63,762 nt of DNA. Source: Chara braunii. Lineage: Eukaryota > Streptophyta > Charophyceae > Charales > Characeae. A model generated the notes under the pieces. The model was given only the letters and a program-made list of their open reading frames with translations. It had not been told where the DNA came from and ran no database searches. A program made the translations under genes and the position numbers. Positions 11,957 to 24,230 of the stretch are shown piece after piece; the first letter of the stretch is position 1, and each line of letters starts with the position of its first letter. The stretch lies in the NCBI GenBank assembly GCA_003427395.1, contig BFEA01000249.1, forward strand, positions 41,668 to 105,429, in the 5' to 3' direction.

Positions 11957-13154
11957 TTATGCCTGCATCATCGCGGGGTCCCTTCTTCCACCCGGAAGTT
12001 GATAGACTAGCTCCGCTTCCCCTACCTGGGGGTACTCCAAAACTTGCTCCCTCAACGCTTTGATGGCCTCCGGATCCTCGATCTCATGAGTGGCCACAAA
12101 GTCCATGGCTTTATTCACATCAGATAAACTGAGTGAAAACACTTCCGCCCTTTCCTCCTCTTCCGGCTCTTCAAGAAGTCTCCGACGCTTATTTTCGGAT
12201 TCCTCGACCGTAAACGAGTCAGGGTTGGACCTATTCCTTATGCTTCGAGGTCCCGTGTTCCGACAGGTAACCACCTCGTAGTTTCCACATGTTGGGTCAC
12301 ATAGGATCAAGATCAACGTCTCATCGTGCTTGTTGAAGATCAGCGTTCCCGTTCTGCACAGGAATGGCTTTCCTAGGAGGATGGCGTGATCCGCTTCGGG
12401 CATGACGAAGAAGCAAGCCCTCATCTTCCTTCACTTTACCAACCTCGACAACCACATTTGAGGCTGTCTCACAAAACAATGCCTTGCAGTTGACACCATG
12501 CAAGATGCCGCAATCAGAATGGTCTATTTCCATTCTCATTCCAAATGCATCAACCTCTTTGATGATGTTCATCTTTGCCTTTGTATCCACCATTGTTGTG
12601 CACTTAGACCTCCTCACCACCAAGTCTACCATCCCGCAGGCCACACACTTCCAGTCCATCTTTGTTCCGGTTTCAGCCCATTCTGCCTCCTTTGGCAGAA
12701 TCGTACCCAAATAGACGCTTAGCACCAAGCGCCGCGACAACCTTCCTTTTAGCTCATTGCGGAGTCTTAGTGCGGATGTCAGGATGTCTTTCAGATTCAT
12801 AAGGGCATTATGGCCTTGGAGCAACCTGTCCACAATCCCTTCCACATCAAAACCTTCTTCTAAACGAACCGCGTGTTTCTTTTTCTTTGGTGCCACATCG
12901 CGCAAGATCGGTTCGACCTCCTCCTGGGGTCCTCTCTTCTTTGCTCCTTGCTCCACTCTCCTGTCCTCCTCTTGGCAAAACCTTTCATCTTCCTCATCTT
13001 CATCATCGTCTTCTTCAACCTCTACAGGTTCCTTTCTTCGCTCTAGCTCGGGTTCTCTCCGAGGAGGCTCCTTACTAGCATTTGCCTTAGCCTGGCCCCT
13101 GGTCTGGGCTGCTAACGCGACTCTTCCTTGTGCCATAGGGGGGCTATAGGTCAT
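11957..13154 (-). pseudogene. pol: Gag-pol junction and aspartic protease, element A
   Basis: The frame 13154-12321 starts with a charged linker (Lys/Glu/Asp-rich, 'EVEEDDDEDEEDE'), then a helical segment, then the retropepsin-like region with 'WKCVACGMVDLVV' and 'TTMVDTKAKMNIIKEVDAF'. The catalytic DTG/DSG triplet is DTK here, whereas copy B has DTG, so this copy is very unlikely to be active. The C-terminal half continues in another frame (12424-11957) with 'DHAILLGKPFLCRTG', the conserved second glycine loop. It ends in a linker leading toward RT. Protease would cleave the Gag-Pol precursor in the virus-like particle. Confidence 0.8.
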
Positions 13155-13261
13155 ACCGGACCTCGGGCCCGATCCACTGTTGCTGCTCCAGGGTACCCTT
13201 GGCGTGCAGGTACCGATTCTGGGCCAGAATCGTAAAGGAAGACCTTGGGGATACTTGCTCT

Positions 13262-15030
13262 CTATTCTTTTACTTCTTCACACATACCCATAAACTTTTG
13301 CTGGTATCTTCCCATCTTTGCCCATAGATCCTCTATCTTACATAGGAGGATCAATGCTAACTCCACTTTTCCATCAGAGCCCTCTTCGTCTGATTCAACA
13401 ACAATGGACTCTTCTCTCAGGACCCCTTCTCGTGGCCGTTGGGTCACTTCCTTGCTCTCCTCCACCTCATCCACTCTTAGAGGTGGGTTCTCCTTCTCTT
13501 TCCACAACCTGAACATGGCTGCTGGCGCCGGCCGCGCGGCTACTCGTCTAAGGGTTTCCTCCCTTACTCTCCCTGGGACCTTGGGGTCAATGTATTCTTT
13601 GAATTGATCGTATATATGTCCATCCATGTTGGAATAGATCAGTCCGGGTCCCTCATCCTCCAGTCTCTTATTGCAGGAAAATATTGTATAACATTACTTG
13701 TCACAATGCCTGCAAATAGTGTTTCCCCAATCAAAACGAGTTCTCCCATATCCTTGACCCCCTTGGTTCCAATGATCCTGATGTTTTTGATTGTTCCATT
13801 GGCCCCCTTGGCCTCCTCCATTCCTACCTCGCCCCCTTCCGCCGCCTCTTCCTCCGTTCCCTTGATTGCTCTGGCCTTGATTCCCTCCTTCGGCCACGCT
13901 GGCTTGCGAACTCGGTGCGGGCGATGGAGGTGGCACCATAGGCTGGACCTGTACTGTAGGGTAGCTAGGCGGCGGCATACTCGCTTGAGGTCCCGAGTAA
14001 GGTACTACCTGTCCCTGTGGAGCCTGACCGCCCCACGGTATGAAGATGTTAATAATCGGCCATGGTCATTGTCCATAATACTCCATATAGAGGTGACCTT
14101 GCTTGTGAGGTCCGCGCACTAGTTGATGGCGTTGCTGCATCTGGAGAGGCAACTGCCAATGCTTGGGGTGTCTGCCCCTTTTCGGAGCCTTGTCCCCCTT
14201 GTGTCAAGTTGCGCTGTTTGCGCTGCGCCTTCACAAGATGTTGCGGCACTGACTCCTCTTCTCCCCATTCTTCCTGAGCGACTTCCTCAACCACCGGCTC
14301 CTTCCCCTTTCCTTGAATCGAGGCCACCACTTTCTTCTGTACTACGACGTCTTTCCCATAGCCTAGCTCTGCGACTACATCCGCGATGATCCTTTTTACC
14401 CCTGAGGTCCTTGAGGTAGTCGCATTACGCTCCTTCCTTTTTCGCGTTTGTTGGCACATTTGGTACTGTTCCACCTGGTCCAGACTTCCCTCTTCCACAC
14501 CCTTATCGATCGTGGCCCAAGTGAGTTTTTTGCTGCCTCCTCCATGGCTCGTCAGCTCCCGAGCCTCCGATGCATTAAATAGTCCCAAGAAGATGACACA
14601 TTGTGCGTCTTCTGAAATCCCTGGGACCTTTCTCGCCTTCTTCTTAAATTCTTGTACAAGGGCTCCGACAGTGGTGAATCATCCATATTTATGGCCTCTA
14701 AGTCCGCCGTAGTCAACAAACCATCACCCAGTCTATTTTCCTCTGCATTCCATCCTTGAATCTCGCCCAACTGCCATTGGCTGCAACCATAACTTTCTCC
14801 ACTTCCTTGTGATGTCCATGAAGTACATACTTCAGAATACGTTGGAACTTCACTGCACCTGTTCAACCAACTGTAGCCATTCTGAAACTTGTTCCCTATT
14901 GAAGTGGAATGTGTTGACTTTAGGAACGTTGCTTTGCGCCCTCTCCCGCCTGTCCAAGGCTTCGACTAGATCATCGATCGTCAAGGCCTTCCTTGCACCG
15001 TCGGTTATACCTCCTGACATTCTGGCCGGT
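13262..15030 (-). pseudogene. gag: gag1, element A
   Basis: The start is inferred at 15030 by alignment with the B copy start at 34142. The N-terminal capsid-like region is frameshifted (about 15030-14552) with 'LGDGLLTTADLEAINMDD'. The next frame (14588-14049) has 'LFNASEARELTSHGGGSK' and a Lys/Glu-rich helical segment 'QMCQQTRKRKERNATTS'. A Gly/Asn/Gln/Arg-rich stretch (13880-13790) precedes a zinc knuckle at about 13720-13685, 'ICRHCDK' followed by a stop and a broken His/Cys half. A short tail (13627-13262, 'DGHIYDQFKEYIDPK') leads to the protease frame. The role is capsid and nucleocapsid assembly. Several stops and shifts; inactive. Confidence 0.8.
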
Positions 15031-15409
15031 TGTCTGGCTCAACTTTTCTACTAAGGAAGGGTAGAAACTACATTCAACAATCTGACCTATCACAATTCTT
15101 TGCCCGACTTCTTACTTGGCTTAATCATGACCAAAACTTACTAGGCACTATCCCAACTTTCTTTTCTTAACTTATCCGGCCAACTTATTCCTTCCACTGA
15201 CTCATTTTGCATTTTTAATGAAACATTAGGTTTTGCCCCTAATAATCTTCACAGACAATCAATCAAAACAAACACATATAATAATTTATTAATAGTAACC
15301 TCACACAATCATCCTTGTGAGTCATACAAAATTTTCCCTCATACGCCTATTTTCTCACTTTCTCATACCCGGATGTCGTTCCACCAAGGACAACGGTAGG
15401 CAACCGTTC
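15031..15409 (-). other. Leader between PBS and gag1, element A
   Basis: An AT-rich, non-coding stretch of about 380 bp between the PBS and the gag1 start. It is collinear with 34143-34513 in copy B. This is where dimerisation and packaging signals would lie in an active element; nothing specific is recognised. Confidence 0.5.
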
Positions 15410-15427
15410 TCCCCAGCAACGGCGCCA
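15410..15427 (-). promoter_or_regulatory. Primer binding site, element A
   Basis: The minus strand reads TGGCGCCGTTGCTGGGGA. This is the TGGCGCC-type PBS used by many plant Ty3/gypsy elements of the Tat/Ogre/Grande group. It lies just inside the LTR end, which reads GCGCTCAACA on the minus strand. It fixes the orientation of element A (5' end at right) and the inner boundary of its 5' LTR. Confidence 0.85.
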
Positions 15428-16075
15428 CCTGTTGAGCGCATCGGTCCCGTACCACACAGGGCGGGACCCTCCCGACCACGTTACGCAGGAGTTGAGTCTG
15501 ATTCTCGTCGCGATACACATGAAGCTTCCGTAAGCCGCTCCGGTGAAGTGCGCCAGCCATACCTCTCGCGCGCCCCTACAACAGGATATGGCCAACGCGA
15601 GGCACGACTTACCTCCACCTTACGGGAGTTGTCACCTCCCTTCGGTGGGCGTATCCTCGCCGAGCTACCAGTCCACAATACGAAAGCAAATTGGTTGCAA
15701 TCGGAGAGGTGGACCAACCAAGGGCGTTTCTCGTTCGTTGTAGCTATGGGTTACGCACTGTCTTACGCCTCTATCAAACCCACATGCGAAACGACGCACT
15801 GGGGGGGCTAAAGTCCTAAGCGCGACTCGTCGTCGGTCAACTAGGGCCTTCTCATATCGACTAGAAATGCATGATTACGCAAGCAGTTACAATGATGGCA
15901 TACTATGTAGTGCCCATAATAAAGCGGTCCCTTGTGGATCCGAGTATTGCTTATGACACTCAAGTGTCAATCTCGAAGTATCGTGAGAGTCGAGCCCTTC
16001 ACGATATTGCACGGCTGAAGGAAGAACGGTTCGGCCCCCCCAGCACCTTCGGCCCTTATGCTAAGTGTCCCGGTG

Positions 16076-17623
16076 TCGAACGCATCGGTCCGGCACTACT
16101 CAGGGGTAGTGCGGGACCCTCCCGACCACGTCACGCAGGAGTTGGATATTAATCCTCGTCGCGATATATACATGGAGCTTCCGCAAGCCGCTCCGGCCAA
16201 GTGCGCCAGCCATACCTCTCACGAGCCCCTACGACAGGATAGGGCCTACGAGAGGCACGACTTACCTCCACCTTACGGGAGCTGTTACCTCCCTTCGGTG
16301 GGCGTATCCCCGTCGAGCTACCAGTCCACAGTACGAAAGGTAATCAGTTGCAATCGCAGAGGTGGACCAGCCGAGGGCATTTCTCGTTCGTTGTAGCATA
16401 GGGGGTACGAGCGGTACTACGCCTCTATCGGACCTGCACGCGAGCCGACATCTTGGGGGGCTAAGGTCCCAAGCGCGACTTGTCGCCGGTTGACTAGAAC
16501 GCATCCCATACACGACGTGCACACCACTATAAAGAACATAAACATAAAACACACGCACACACATATAGATATGTTAAACGACACTAAACGAACAACGCGA
16601 CAACACTCTTAGTCCTTTGGTATCCATCCCATAACTGTCTGACGCGGAAATCGGTTAGGCGTCGCGTGCGAGGCTTGGTATAAACCCGTGCGGGCGCAGG
16701 GCCTTCTCATATCGATTTGCAATGCCAACGTACGCAAGCAATAGTGAAGATGGTGTACCATGTAGTACCCAGAATCATGGGGCCCTGGGTAATAATCGAG
16801 GGTCACCTTCGACACTCAAGTATCGGCTGACAAGCGCCTTGAGGGGTTAATCTCTCGGCGCTAGACAACCGTCATGCGTGGTTGAAGACGACACACCCTC
16901 TTCTGCACCTGTGCAGAGTGGGTGGTGCACAGGTCCTTACCTGTGGTGGCGGTCGTTTCTTACGGCCCTGGAGATGAGCCCCACTCCAGGCGTGGAGAGA
17001 AGTCAAGGGGTTTGACTTCGACGACCGCCACGGACTATAACGTCCAACCAAGATAAGTCTTAAAAAGCAAAGTATAGGCCGAGGCCTTCCCGCCCCGAAA
17101 TCACGACTTGGGTACCCCCGCTTTTCTTTTGGTCGGCAACACGACCTACACCACTGCCGAATACTAAGGCATACGTATGAATCCATTGATCCCATATAAA
17201 GTGGTGTTGCTCAGCCCCTAGGCCTAGGAGTTAGCCCGACCCTCATTCCTTTTTCCAGCTACGCGCCCGCTGTCGCAAGGCATCCACGCTGGCTTGCCCC
17301 CTTGCGTCGTGACTACCTTGCGCCCAACCTCGTACGTCGGCCTACCAATGGCCGACCGTCCTGAATATAGCCAAAACAATTATTCTTACTAGCAACCAAA
17401 ATCAGGCCGGCCAACTAAGTCGGCCGCTTAATCAACCGGAAGAATCCCACGCGCGCCTTAAGACTGCGCGCCCACTCACTCGATACCCTAGTCAGTAATC
17501 CTATTATTGTGACTTAACCGACTTAGTCCCGACTCGCGCGACACACTTAGGCTTTTTAAACCTACTTCCTGTCACTTGCAAAAACTAGGGCGGATACCCT
17601 TGTCAGGGTATCCGCACCGACAA
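16076..17623 (-). mobile_element. Nested 1.55-kb solo LTR
   Basis: Flanked by the direct repeat cggtg (16071-16075 and 17624-17628). The corresponding place in copy B (35379-35383) has a single cggtg joined to the same right flank, which proves the insertion. Its left end ('tcgaacgcatcggtc') matches the PBS-side LTR end at 15432, and its right end carries the hairpin terminus 'atccgcaccgacaa'. It lacks the 5 kb or so of middle sequence of the giant units. A 5-bp duplication is normal for LTR elements; the lack of any internal region indicates LTR-LTR recombination. Confidence 0.85.
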
Positions 17624-18529
17624 CGGTGTGCGGGGCAAATAGACTCTGCGCCGGGGGTGATCCCTTCCACGCGGAGTCTAGGACCTGGGATGTCCTGGAC
17701 AAGGACCTCGAATCCAGGTCCAGGACCAATGTCCGACTAGGAAATTTTTAAGAAGCAAAAACGTTAAAAGGAAGGGAGTTTCGTTTCCTCTCTCAACCTC
17801 AGCCCCAATCAGACCCTTAAGCATCAGCTCTTTAGATCACGTGGACACTTAAACATAGGTGTATATATATATATAGAGAGAGAGACAAGGGGGGGAATAA
17901 ATATGTGACGATTACGTCTCACAATTACAGTGAGCCTCCTCTCGACCATATGTATAAGTGTGATCGCATGCAGTCAATCCCAAAGTCCGAATCACAAAAC
18001 AAACTTGCAGTCACATCAAATAATCAACAAAAAGTCCACATATTACACGGGGTCAACTTCAACCGTTATCTATAGTCATACCCCTCGCTTTAGCCATGCA
18101 AGCCTAACCATTGTCCAATCCTCCAAAATAAATACCGAATACCTTCGTTAAATATTCATTCAATAAAAGTTCGGGAGAAAACCTTAATAGAACAATAGAA
18201 ACCACCAATGGATTGGAGTTAAGTCGTAGACCGACGAATCGGCAATCGACCTGTTATCAGTGATAACAGAAGATGATCCTTGTAGGATCAAGCTGAAATT
18301 AGTCCAAATCTTGAATTAGAACGATTAAAAGGACCTTTACCATAAGACAGATCAATGACCAAGCTAAATCATCAGTGTATAGGGAATAAATTTCCATAGC
18401 ATATCCTTACTCAATATTGTCTGCCAAGTAAATTTAAGTCTACCCCTAAGCCAATGCCTAAAAAAAAGACAGATCTTTGACATAATCTCCCCCATAAAGA
18501 GTGGATTGCCAGTATTGCCACTTGTCAAA

Positions 18530-19210
18530 ATAAAATCTATCTCCTCTGAACTAAGAAAATTTTGGCAGTGCTTCTCGTAGGAAAAATGTCTTTTCATAAT
18601 TTATATAAGCTCAAATACGAATAGCTGAAATAATTTACAACTCTAGAAAGTCAAATTTTGTCTAACTCCTTGAATTACTAAAAATTTAGGCAACATCTTC
18701 TTTAGAAAAGTAGACTTCCCATATTTATATTAAGTTAGATAAGAACCCAAAGTAAACTTTAGTTCAGCCAAGACAAAATTCAACCAACTCCTTAGATTTG
18801 TAGAAATTCCGGCAGCAATTCCAGTAGGGAAAGTTTCCAAAATTTATACGCAGCTAAGTCTAAAAAGCTAGAATAACTTTGACTCCCCAAAGTCCAATTT
18901 TGTCTAACTTCCTTAATAAGTAAAAATTTGGGCAGCACTCCCTTTACAAATTAAGACTTCCCAAATTTTTAGTAAGCCATACATAAATTCCAGATAAGTT
19001 GAGCTTTGAAAAGACAAATTTAACTAACTTCTTGGTTTTTAGAAATTTCGGAAGCGCTTCCCGTAGAGAAAATGGCTTACCAAAATTTATACAAAACCAA
19101 GTAAAATAAATGATCCTAGAATATCTAGAAGTAGGAAGCGCTTCCCGTAAAGAAAGTGGCTTACCAAGATTTATACAAGACTAAGTAAAATAAATAATCC
19201 CTGAAAATGC
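18530..19210. repeat. Tandem array of ~125-bp AT-rich units within the LTR
   Basis: Each unit contains a variant of 'tctaactccttgaattagta' followed by 'aaatttnggcagca' and 'tagaaaa'. About six units alternate between two subtypes ('ttgggcagcactcccttta' and 'ttcggcagcacttcccgta'). The same array occurs at 36290-36890 in the other LTR copy. No coding potential. Confidence 0.75.
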
Positions 19211-19475
19211 AGAAGTAGACCTAAGTAAAATAAACTTAGCTAAAAAAATGCAGGAATTGAAACTAACTTCTATGGCTCTGGCACGTGGCGAACAACTAAA
19301 GCAACTACCTATCAAACTGAAACTCGGACTATGTAGCGATCTCACTCAACCACATGCAGGTCAAACCACAAAGATATGTACTCTCACCAGCCCAAGGTCA
19401 ACTTAATCAATAATAGTTCATAATTTTTCAGTGATTTATCCCTTATACCAAACTCACATAAGGCATAAAACAAGA

Positions 19476-20180
19476 CCACCCAATCTTATGGGAACCTATG
19501 TAGCTCAGTCATAGAGAACACACAAACACAGGACACTACAATTTTTCTCTTCCTTTGGGTATATGACTAGGCTATCCAACCTAGTCGCCCTGAACTGTTT
19601 AATTATCCAAGTTATATATAACTTTCTGCACTTATTCTCTCAAGGTAACATATGATTGAACCGATCATCTTAGATCCAGGTTCGGCCCGTCCCTTCTTAC
19701 CACAAATTTATTTTTAATTCATACTGTCTTCAGTTAATGATAAACTATAGTTAGACCATCCAATCGTATGGAAAAATGTATGAGTAGGCTGTTTATAAAT
19801 AAAGTAGTATAAAATACAAACAAATTTAATTTTTCGGTTCCAGCATGTGCGTGGCTCCAGACCAGACCACCCAATCTTATGGGAACCTGTTCAGTCCTTT
19901 GCATGAATTTCTCCCTCCGAATAAAACAAGAGAGAGTCAGGGTCATCCAATCTTATGGAATATGCTCAACTCTCCTTCAGAACTAATGAAACATAAGAAA
20001 ACTCAAAGAAACAAGACAACCAAGCCATCCAATCTTATGGAAAAATGTTTGGCCCGTGAAAATCAAGCACAAGCAGCCCTTGCAAATCAAGGCAACAAGA
20101 CCACCCAATCTTATGGGAACCTGTCTGGTCCTGTAGGTAATAAAAAATAAACATAGCACTGGACCCTCGAATGTTATGGA
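19476..20180. repeat. Seven-site array of CCACCCAATCTTATGG motifs in the LTR
   Basis: Sites occur near 19476, 19756, 19866, 19943, 20025, 20101 and 20164, at irregular spacing of about 60-280 bp. The core is CCAATCTTATGG in five sites, with variants CAATCGT and GAATGTT in two. The equivalent array at 37149-37862 has CCAAACTTATGG instead. This looks like a repeated protein-binding or regulatory module. Confidence 0.7.
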
Positions 20181-23100
20181 AACTCTCCCAGCCTTTGGTT
20201 AACCCAGTCAAACACAAGCAATACAACCTTCATTCCACCTTTCCCCAGATGCATTTTTTTTTTACAATCTGCTTTCAGTCAGACAACAAAATTGAAATTG
20301 CAACTTGCACAATCATTCCTTTAATTAAGTCTGGTTTGTCTCGAAAGTCAAACTGAAAGTCAAAGCAGGGTTGCAATTAATATACTGAGTCAACCATAGC
20401 AAGATATACAGATAGGGGTTATAAATGGGTTTATAGAGGGAAAGCAATGGTTACCTCTCAAATCCCTGCCTCCATAACTTCTCCTAAGTTTCGGCAGAGC
20501 TCCTACAATCGGTGGGCAGATTCCCCACAGAGTCTTGCTTCGGTCCTACGGGTTGCAATCCCAGCTGCCGCCTTCCTCTCTGAACAGGACTAGACTTAGA
20601 GTAAGAAGGATAGAAAGAGGGATTTCAGACTCTCGAGATATAAGAGAGAGACCGATTCCACTCCTAGGAGAGGCCCTTGTTGCCTTGATGCGCCGGAGGC
20701 AGCATGCGCAACGTCCTGGTCAAACGGAAGCCAACCGCTAGTTGTAGACTCCGTTACCACCCTCCTAGTTGCTGCAAAGACCTCTTTTCAGGGACCTTCG
20801 TCATCTCGCAAAGCTTCGTGGTCCAAATTGTATTCGACCACGGCTCAAAACACAGGTTGTGGACCCATAATACAGTCTCCTCCCTTTCTGTAGCAATGTA
20901 ACAGCGCAGTCTGGCTGGCCACGTAACTGTTGCACGCCCGTCAACAGGTAAGTCTACTATTCTGCAGTTGATCGCCGGCTACTCCAGCTGATGCTATGGG
21001 CAGCCTTCAAGTTAGCAAGTAGGACTCGCAGCCTCTCTCACTTGCTCCTCACTCCGTCGGTCAGCAGGTGGGCAACACATGAGTCATTAGGTACTTCACA
21101 ATCCCAGCGGACAAGTTTTTCGACCCCACGACATGTCTCTTCCTCCTAACGCTCAGTGGGATGAACAATGAATCAACCAACAGGTAGATTTCCATATCTG
21201 CGGTGTGTCACCTGATACTTTGGCCAACGAGATGGCAAGCTACCGGCTGGCATACAAGCCTCCGGTTCACAGTCCTTTCGCAGTCCTTCGATCTAGCAGG
21301 CTGCAGAACATGTCGGTCAACCTTTGAGTTTGCAACCACCTACTGTTTTTGTTGTCGCTTCAACTAGTGAGGAGGCAGCCCTCGAAGCTCACTATTAGCA
21401 GCCTCATAGTGCAGGTAGCATACAGATGTGCCTCAATCTCGTTCGTTCTCCTTGTCCTGGCAGGCGGCGCGTTAACTCATAGGTAAGTTATCATCCCTAT
21501 CGCTTGCTTCCTCGGCTACTCCATTTGGCATGGTGCCATGTACCGGCCATCAGGCAAACCTCCAGGCTCACTGTTCTGCCTCTCGGTATTCCGATTGGCC
21601 AGTTAAACAATCCTGAGTGAAACTTCCCTCAGAGCCTGGTAGTATATATCCTCTTCACACCGCAGTTCCCCAACAGCCTTCCCAATGCCCCAATGGCATA
21701 TCCCTTCTTGGCGTAACAACGATTTTTGGAAGGTGGCTAACCGACTATGGTTTCGAGGCATATACCACGATCATAATAACAGCGGACAACTTCATGGGAA
21801 AACGAATAGCGGGGAGATCGCGGACAACACAACTACGAGATAGTGACCAAAGCGACAACGTACTTATTATAAGTACAGACTCGGTCGATGGCGTAGAGTC
21901 ATTATCAGTATAGACGCAACACCCCTTTCATCATTTGTCGCCTATGAGAATGAATCCACCGCTAAAATTCAGGAAGGTTCATTGCTCCCAGTGCCTCCCA
22001 CTCTACTCTAAATCCTCCCCTACGTATCTTTCATCGGTCACGCTAACCAATCTAGTATCTAAACACAAGAACCACACTCCCATTCGACTCGCAATCGGCA
22101 CAAGCCCCGATCAACAAATGTCCACGCTTGATCCCACCGAGGATTAAGTGAGAAATGCACTCCTCACTCCCATTTCCTCTCTCTCTCCATATAGGTGCGG
22201 CCTCTTACGTACGACCGCAGAAAAACTATTAAGCACCCTGCAAACCCAACTGCAGATTGGGAGTCGCATGTCCCAAGAACCCCCGACTTGCACCTCTACT
22301 CGACCAATTTCGTTAGGAATCGGTCGAGTTAGACAATTCTCATTATAGCCACGTTCGTTATCGCCTTTCCCTCCTCGCGCTCCTTTTCTCTACTAACCTC
22401 CTCCTGCACTAGTTGTCCCATTATTTTGGCCTCACCCATGCATTTGCCTTACAAAAGAACCCCCACCTAGACTCCCTTCTCGCCCGATTCTATCAAGAAT
22501 CGCTCGAACCATCCTCTCTTTGTTGCACCTCGCCTAGCTCCTGTCATCTCTAGCTCCTATCCTGCATGCACCCCGGCGAAAAATTGCGCCTCGATTCAAC
22601 TCGTCTTCCTCGTCTTTTCTCTATCCCGTACTTAGCGCAACTTCTGCAATATCCGATCCACTGCATCCAATTCCAACAGGAAACGACAGTTAAAGAAGGA
22701 AGAGAAAAGAAAAACACAACAGGGCGCTCGGGTCCCTTCCCGATTTATGCATGTCGTCCTTGGACAGGGGCCACACTACTTCTCCGTATCGTTTCAACTT
22801 TTACAGATGTCCTAAACGACAAATGCAGGCTAACATTCCCCGCTATTCAAAGGGGAATATCGGAGGAAACCGAACCTTAAGCGGTTACTTGTTAGTATTG
22901 TTGGGCCCCTCCCCTTAGTGCCGCCTGCTCGTTTCTGCCCAGGTGAAGCCCCTCGCCACCTCGTATCTTCGATAGACAAGTCCCCGTACGGCCTGCTGAT
23001 TGTTGAGTCGAGGGCGCGATTTTGCTAAGGGACTTACCCATGGGCCTAGGGGAACCCGACCCCCAGGTAGACCTTTATGGTAGTAGCAAAAATCTTAGTG

Positions 23101-23881
23101 AGAACTTTGAAGACCGGAGTGGAGCAGGTTCCATCTGACTACAACTTGCAGTAACCCTTTGTGGTCTTCCCGCATTGCCCCTGCCTTCCTCATGGGCTGA
23201 GTCGCCCACAGGCTCTCATGCACGTTGACTCTTTCGGTCCGTTTTTCTCATCGCAGGTAGGGCAGGGAAATTTTACCAGCTTCCCCAAAACACAAGGATT
23301 CAGACGACTCTTAAAGTCAACCCCGTGTTCGGCCTTAAAAAGGAGATGAACAAAACAAAACTAATAATAATAGTGATAATAATAACAATAAAAATAAAGA
23401 CCGCACACTCCGTCACTCTCACGTCGTCGTCCGTTAGTCCCGATCCTTGAATTCCTCTAATGAAAGTCCGTTACCGCAACCAATAGTGCAAGGCCCAAGA
23501 CTGAGTCTAGCTCTAGCGGTAAATATTATAAGTGGGCACCACACAGCGCGGGGGTCTACGAAAGACGGCCTAAGCCACACTTCGGTCTATCAATTGAATT
23601 CCACGGTCTTCGGACCCCTCACCGCCCTTCGCGCGTATGTACAAAAAAAATAAAAACTTGGTTGAAAACCAACGCCGGTTTCACAGTCATGAATAAGAAG
23701 AGAGATCATGTGCGCTTTAAGTTTGTGTGCCCACACTCCGTACTCCAGTCAACCATTCAATCATCGTAAACCACCGACACAGTTGCGCCTTCACATGGTA
23801 TAATTAAATTTTAAACCAAACTTATTTTCTATAGCTTGCAACCCGGGGCGGATACTTTTGTAAGGGTATTCGCGCCGGCAA

Positions 23882-24089
23882 CGCAGGGCTGGTCGGTCAC
23901 AGCACCGATTCTAGTCGTCGCTCTCATAGACCACACGCATCCGGGCTTTACATAAAACGTTTCAGTCCTTCGGTCGTAGGTCTGGTTTAAATAAACTTTG
24001 GCAAAGACTTTATTCTCATTAAATCAAATCATTCAAACATCAACAGTCGGACAGTGCCCGACATTGAAATCCCCGAGCAGATACGACAA
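23882..24089 (-). repeat. Diverged fragment of an LTR/fold-back terminus
   Basis: The sequence 23930-24089 resembles the right arm of the fold-back element at 30998-31173: both carry 'aggtctggtttaaataaact'-like DNA and a 'gacattgaaa..cccc' stretch, and both end in CGACAA. The subterminal hairpin of the other copies is deleted here. It sits between the LTR terminus at 23881 and the broken end of gag2(B). The next 140 bp (24090-24230) are unassigned AT-rich DNA. Confidence 0.55.
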
Positions 24090-24230
24090 CATTCTCGGAT
24101 CGTATTGAATGACATCCCCTTCGTTCACCTATAAATCAACAACAAAGATAAGGATTATTATAAAATTTTTATATGAGAGTAACAACCATACAACAATTCA
24201 AACAATCGTTCGGTAGCTAAGTCGAAACTT

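Larger units (their letters stand above)
15430..23881 (-). repeat. Giant LTR-like unit shared by elements A and B (contains a solo LTR)
   Basis: The inner end is next to the PBS at 15410-15427. The outer end is the hairpin terminus at about 23846-23881 ('gcgccggcaa'). Subtracting the nested solo LTR and its 5-bp duplication leaves about 6.9 kb, matching the unit at 34534-41481 in length and order. From right to left it holds the X part (20208-23881, like 299-3995), an array of 'CCAATCTTATGG' motifs, a tandem array of roughly 125-bp units, and a TATA-like region near the inner end. No coding sequence was found. It lies between B's gag2 and A's PBS, so it would serve as B's 3' LTR and A's 5' LTR. 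Confidence 0.6.

Noticed and set aside
15430-16500. GC-rich block with 'ccaccttacgggag' and 'cctcccttcggtgggcg' as possible rRNA or tRNA
   Set aside because: It lies at the LTR end next to the PBS and is repeated in each LTR; no rRNA signature or cloverleaf could be made out.
18530-19210. Regularly spaced repeat as a possible CRISPR or gene array
   Set aside because: Units are degenerate throughout and tandem, with no constant-repeat and unique-spacer organisation.
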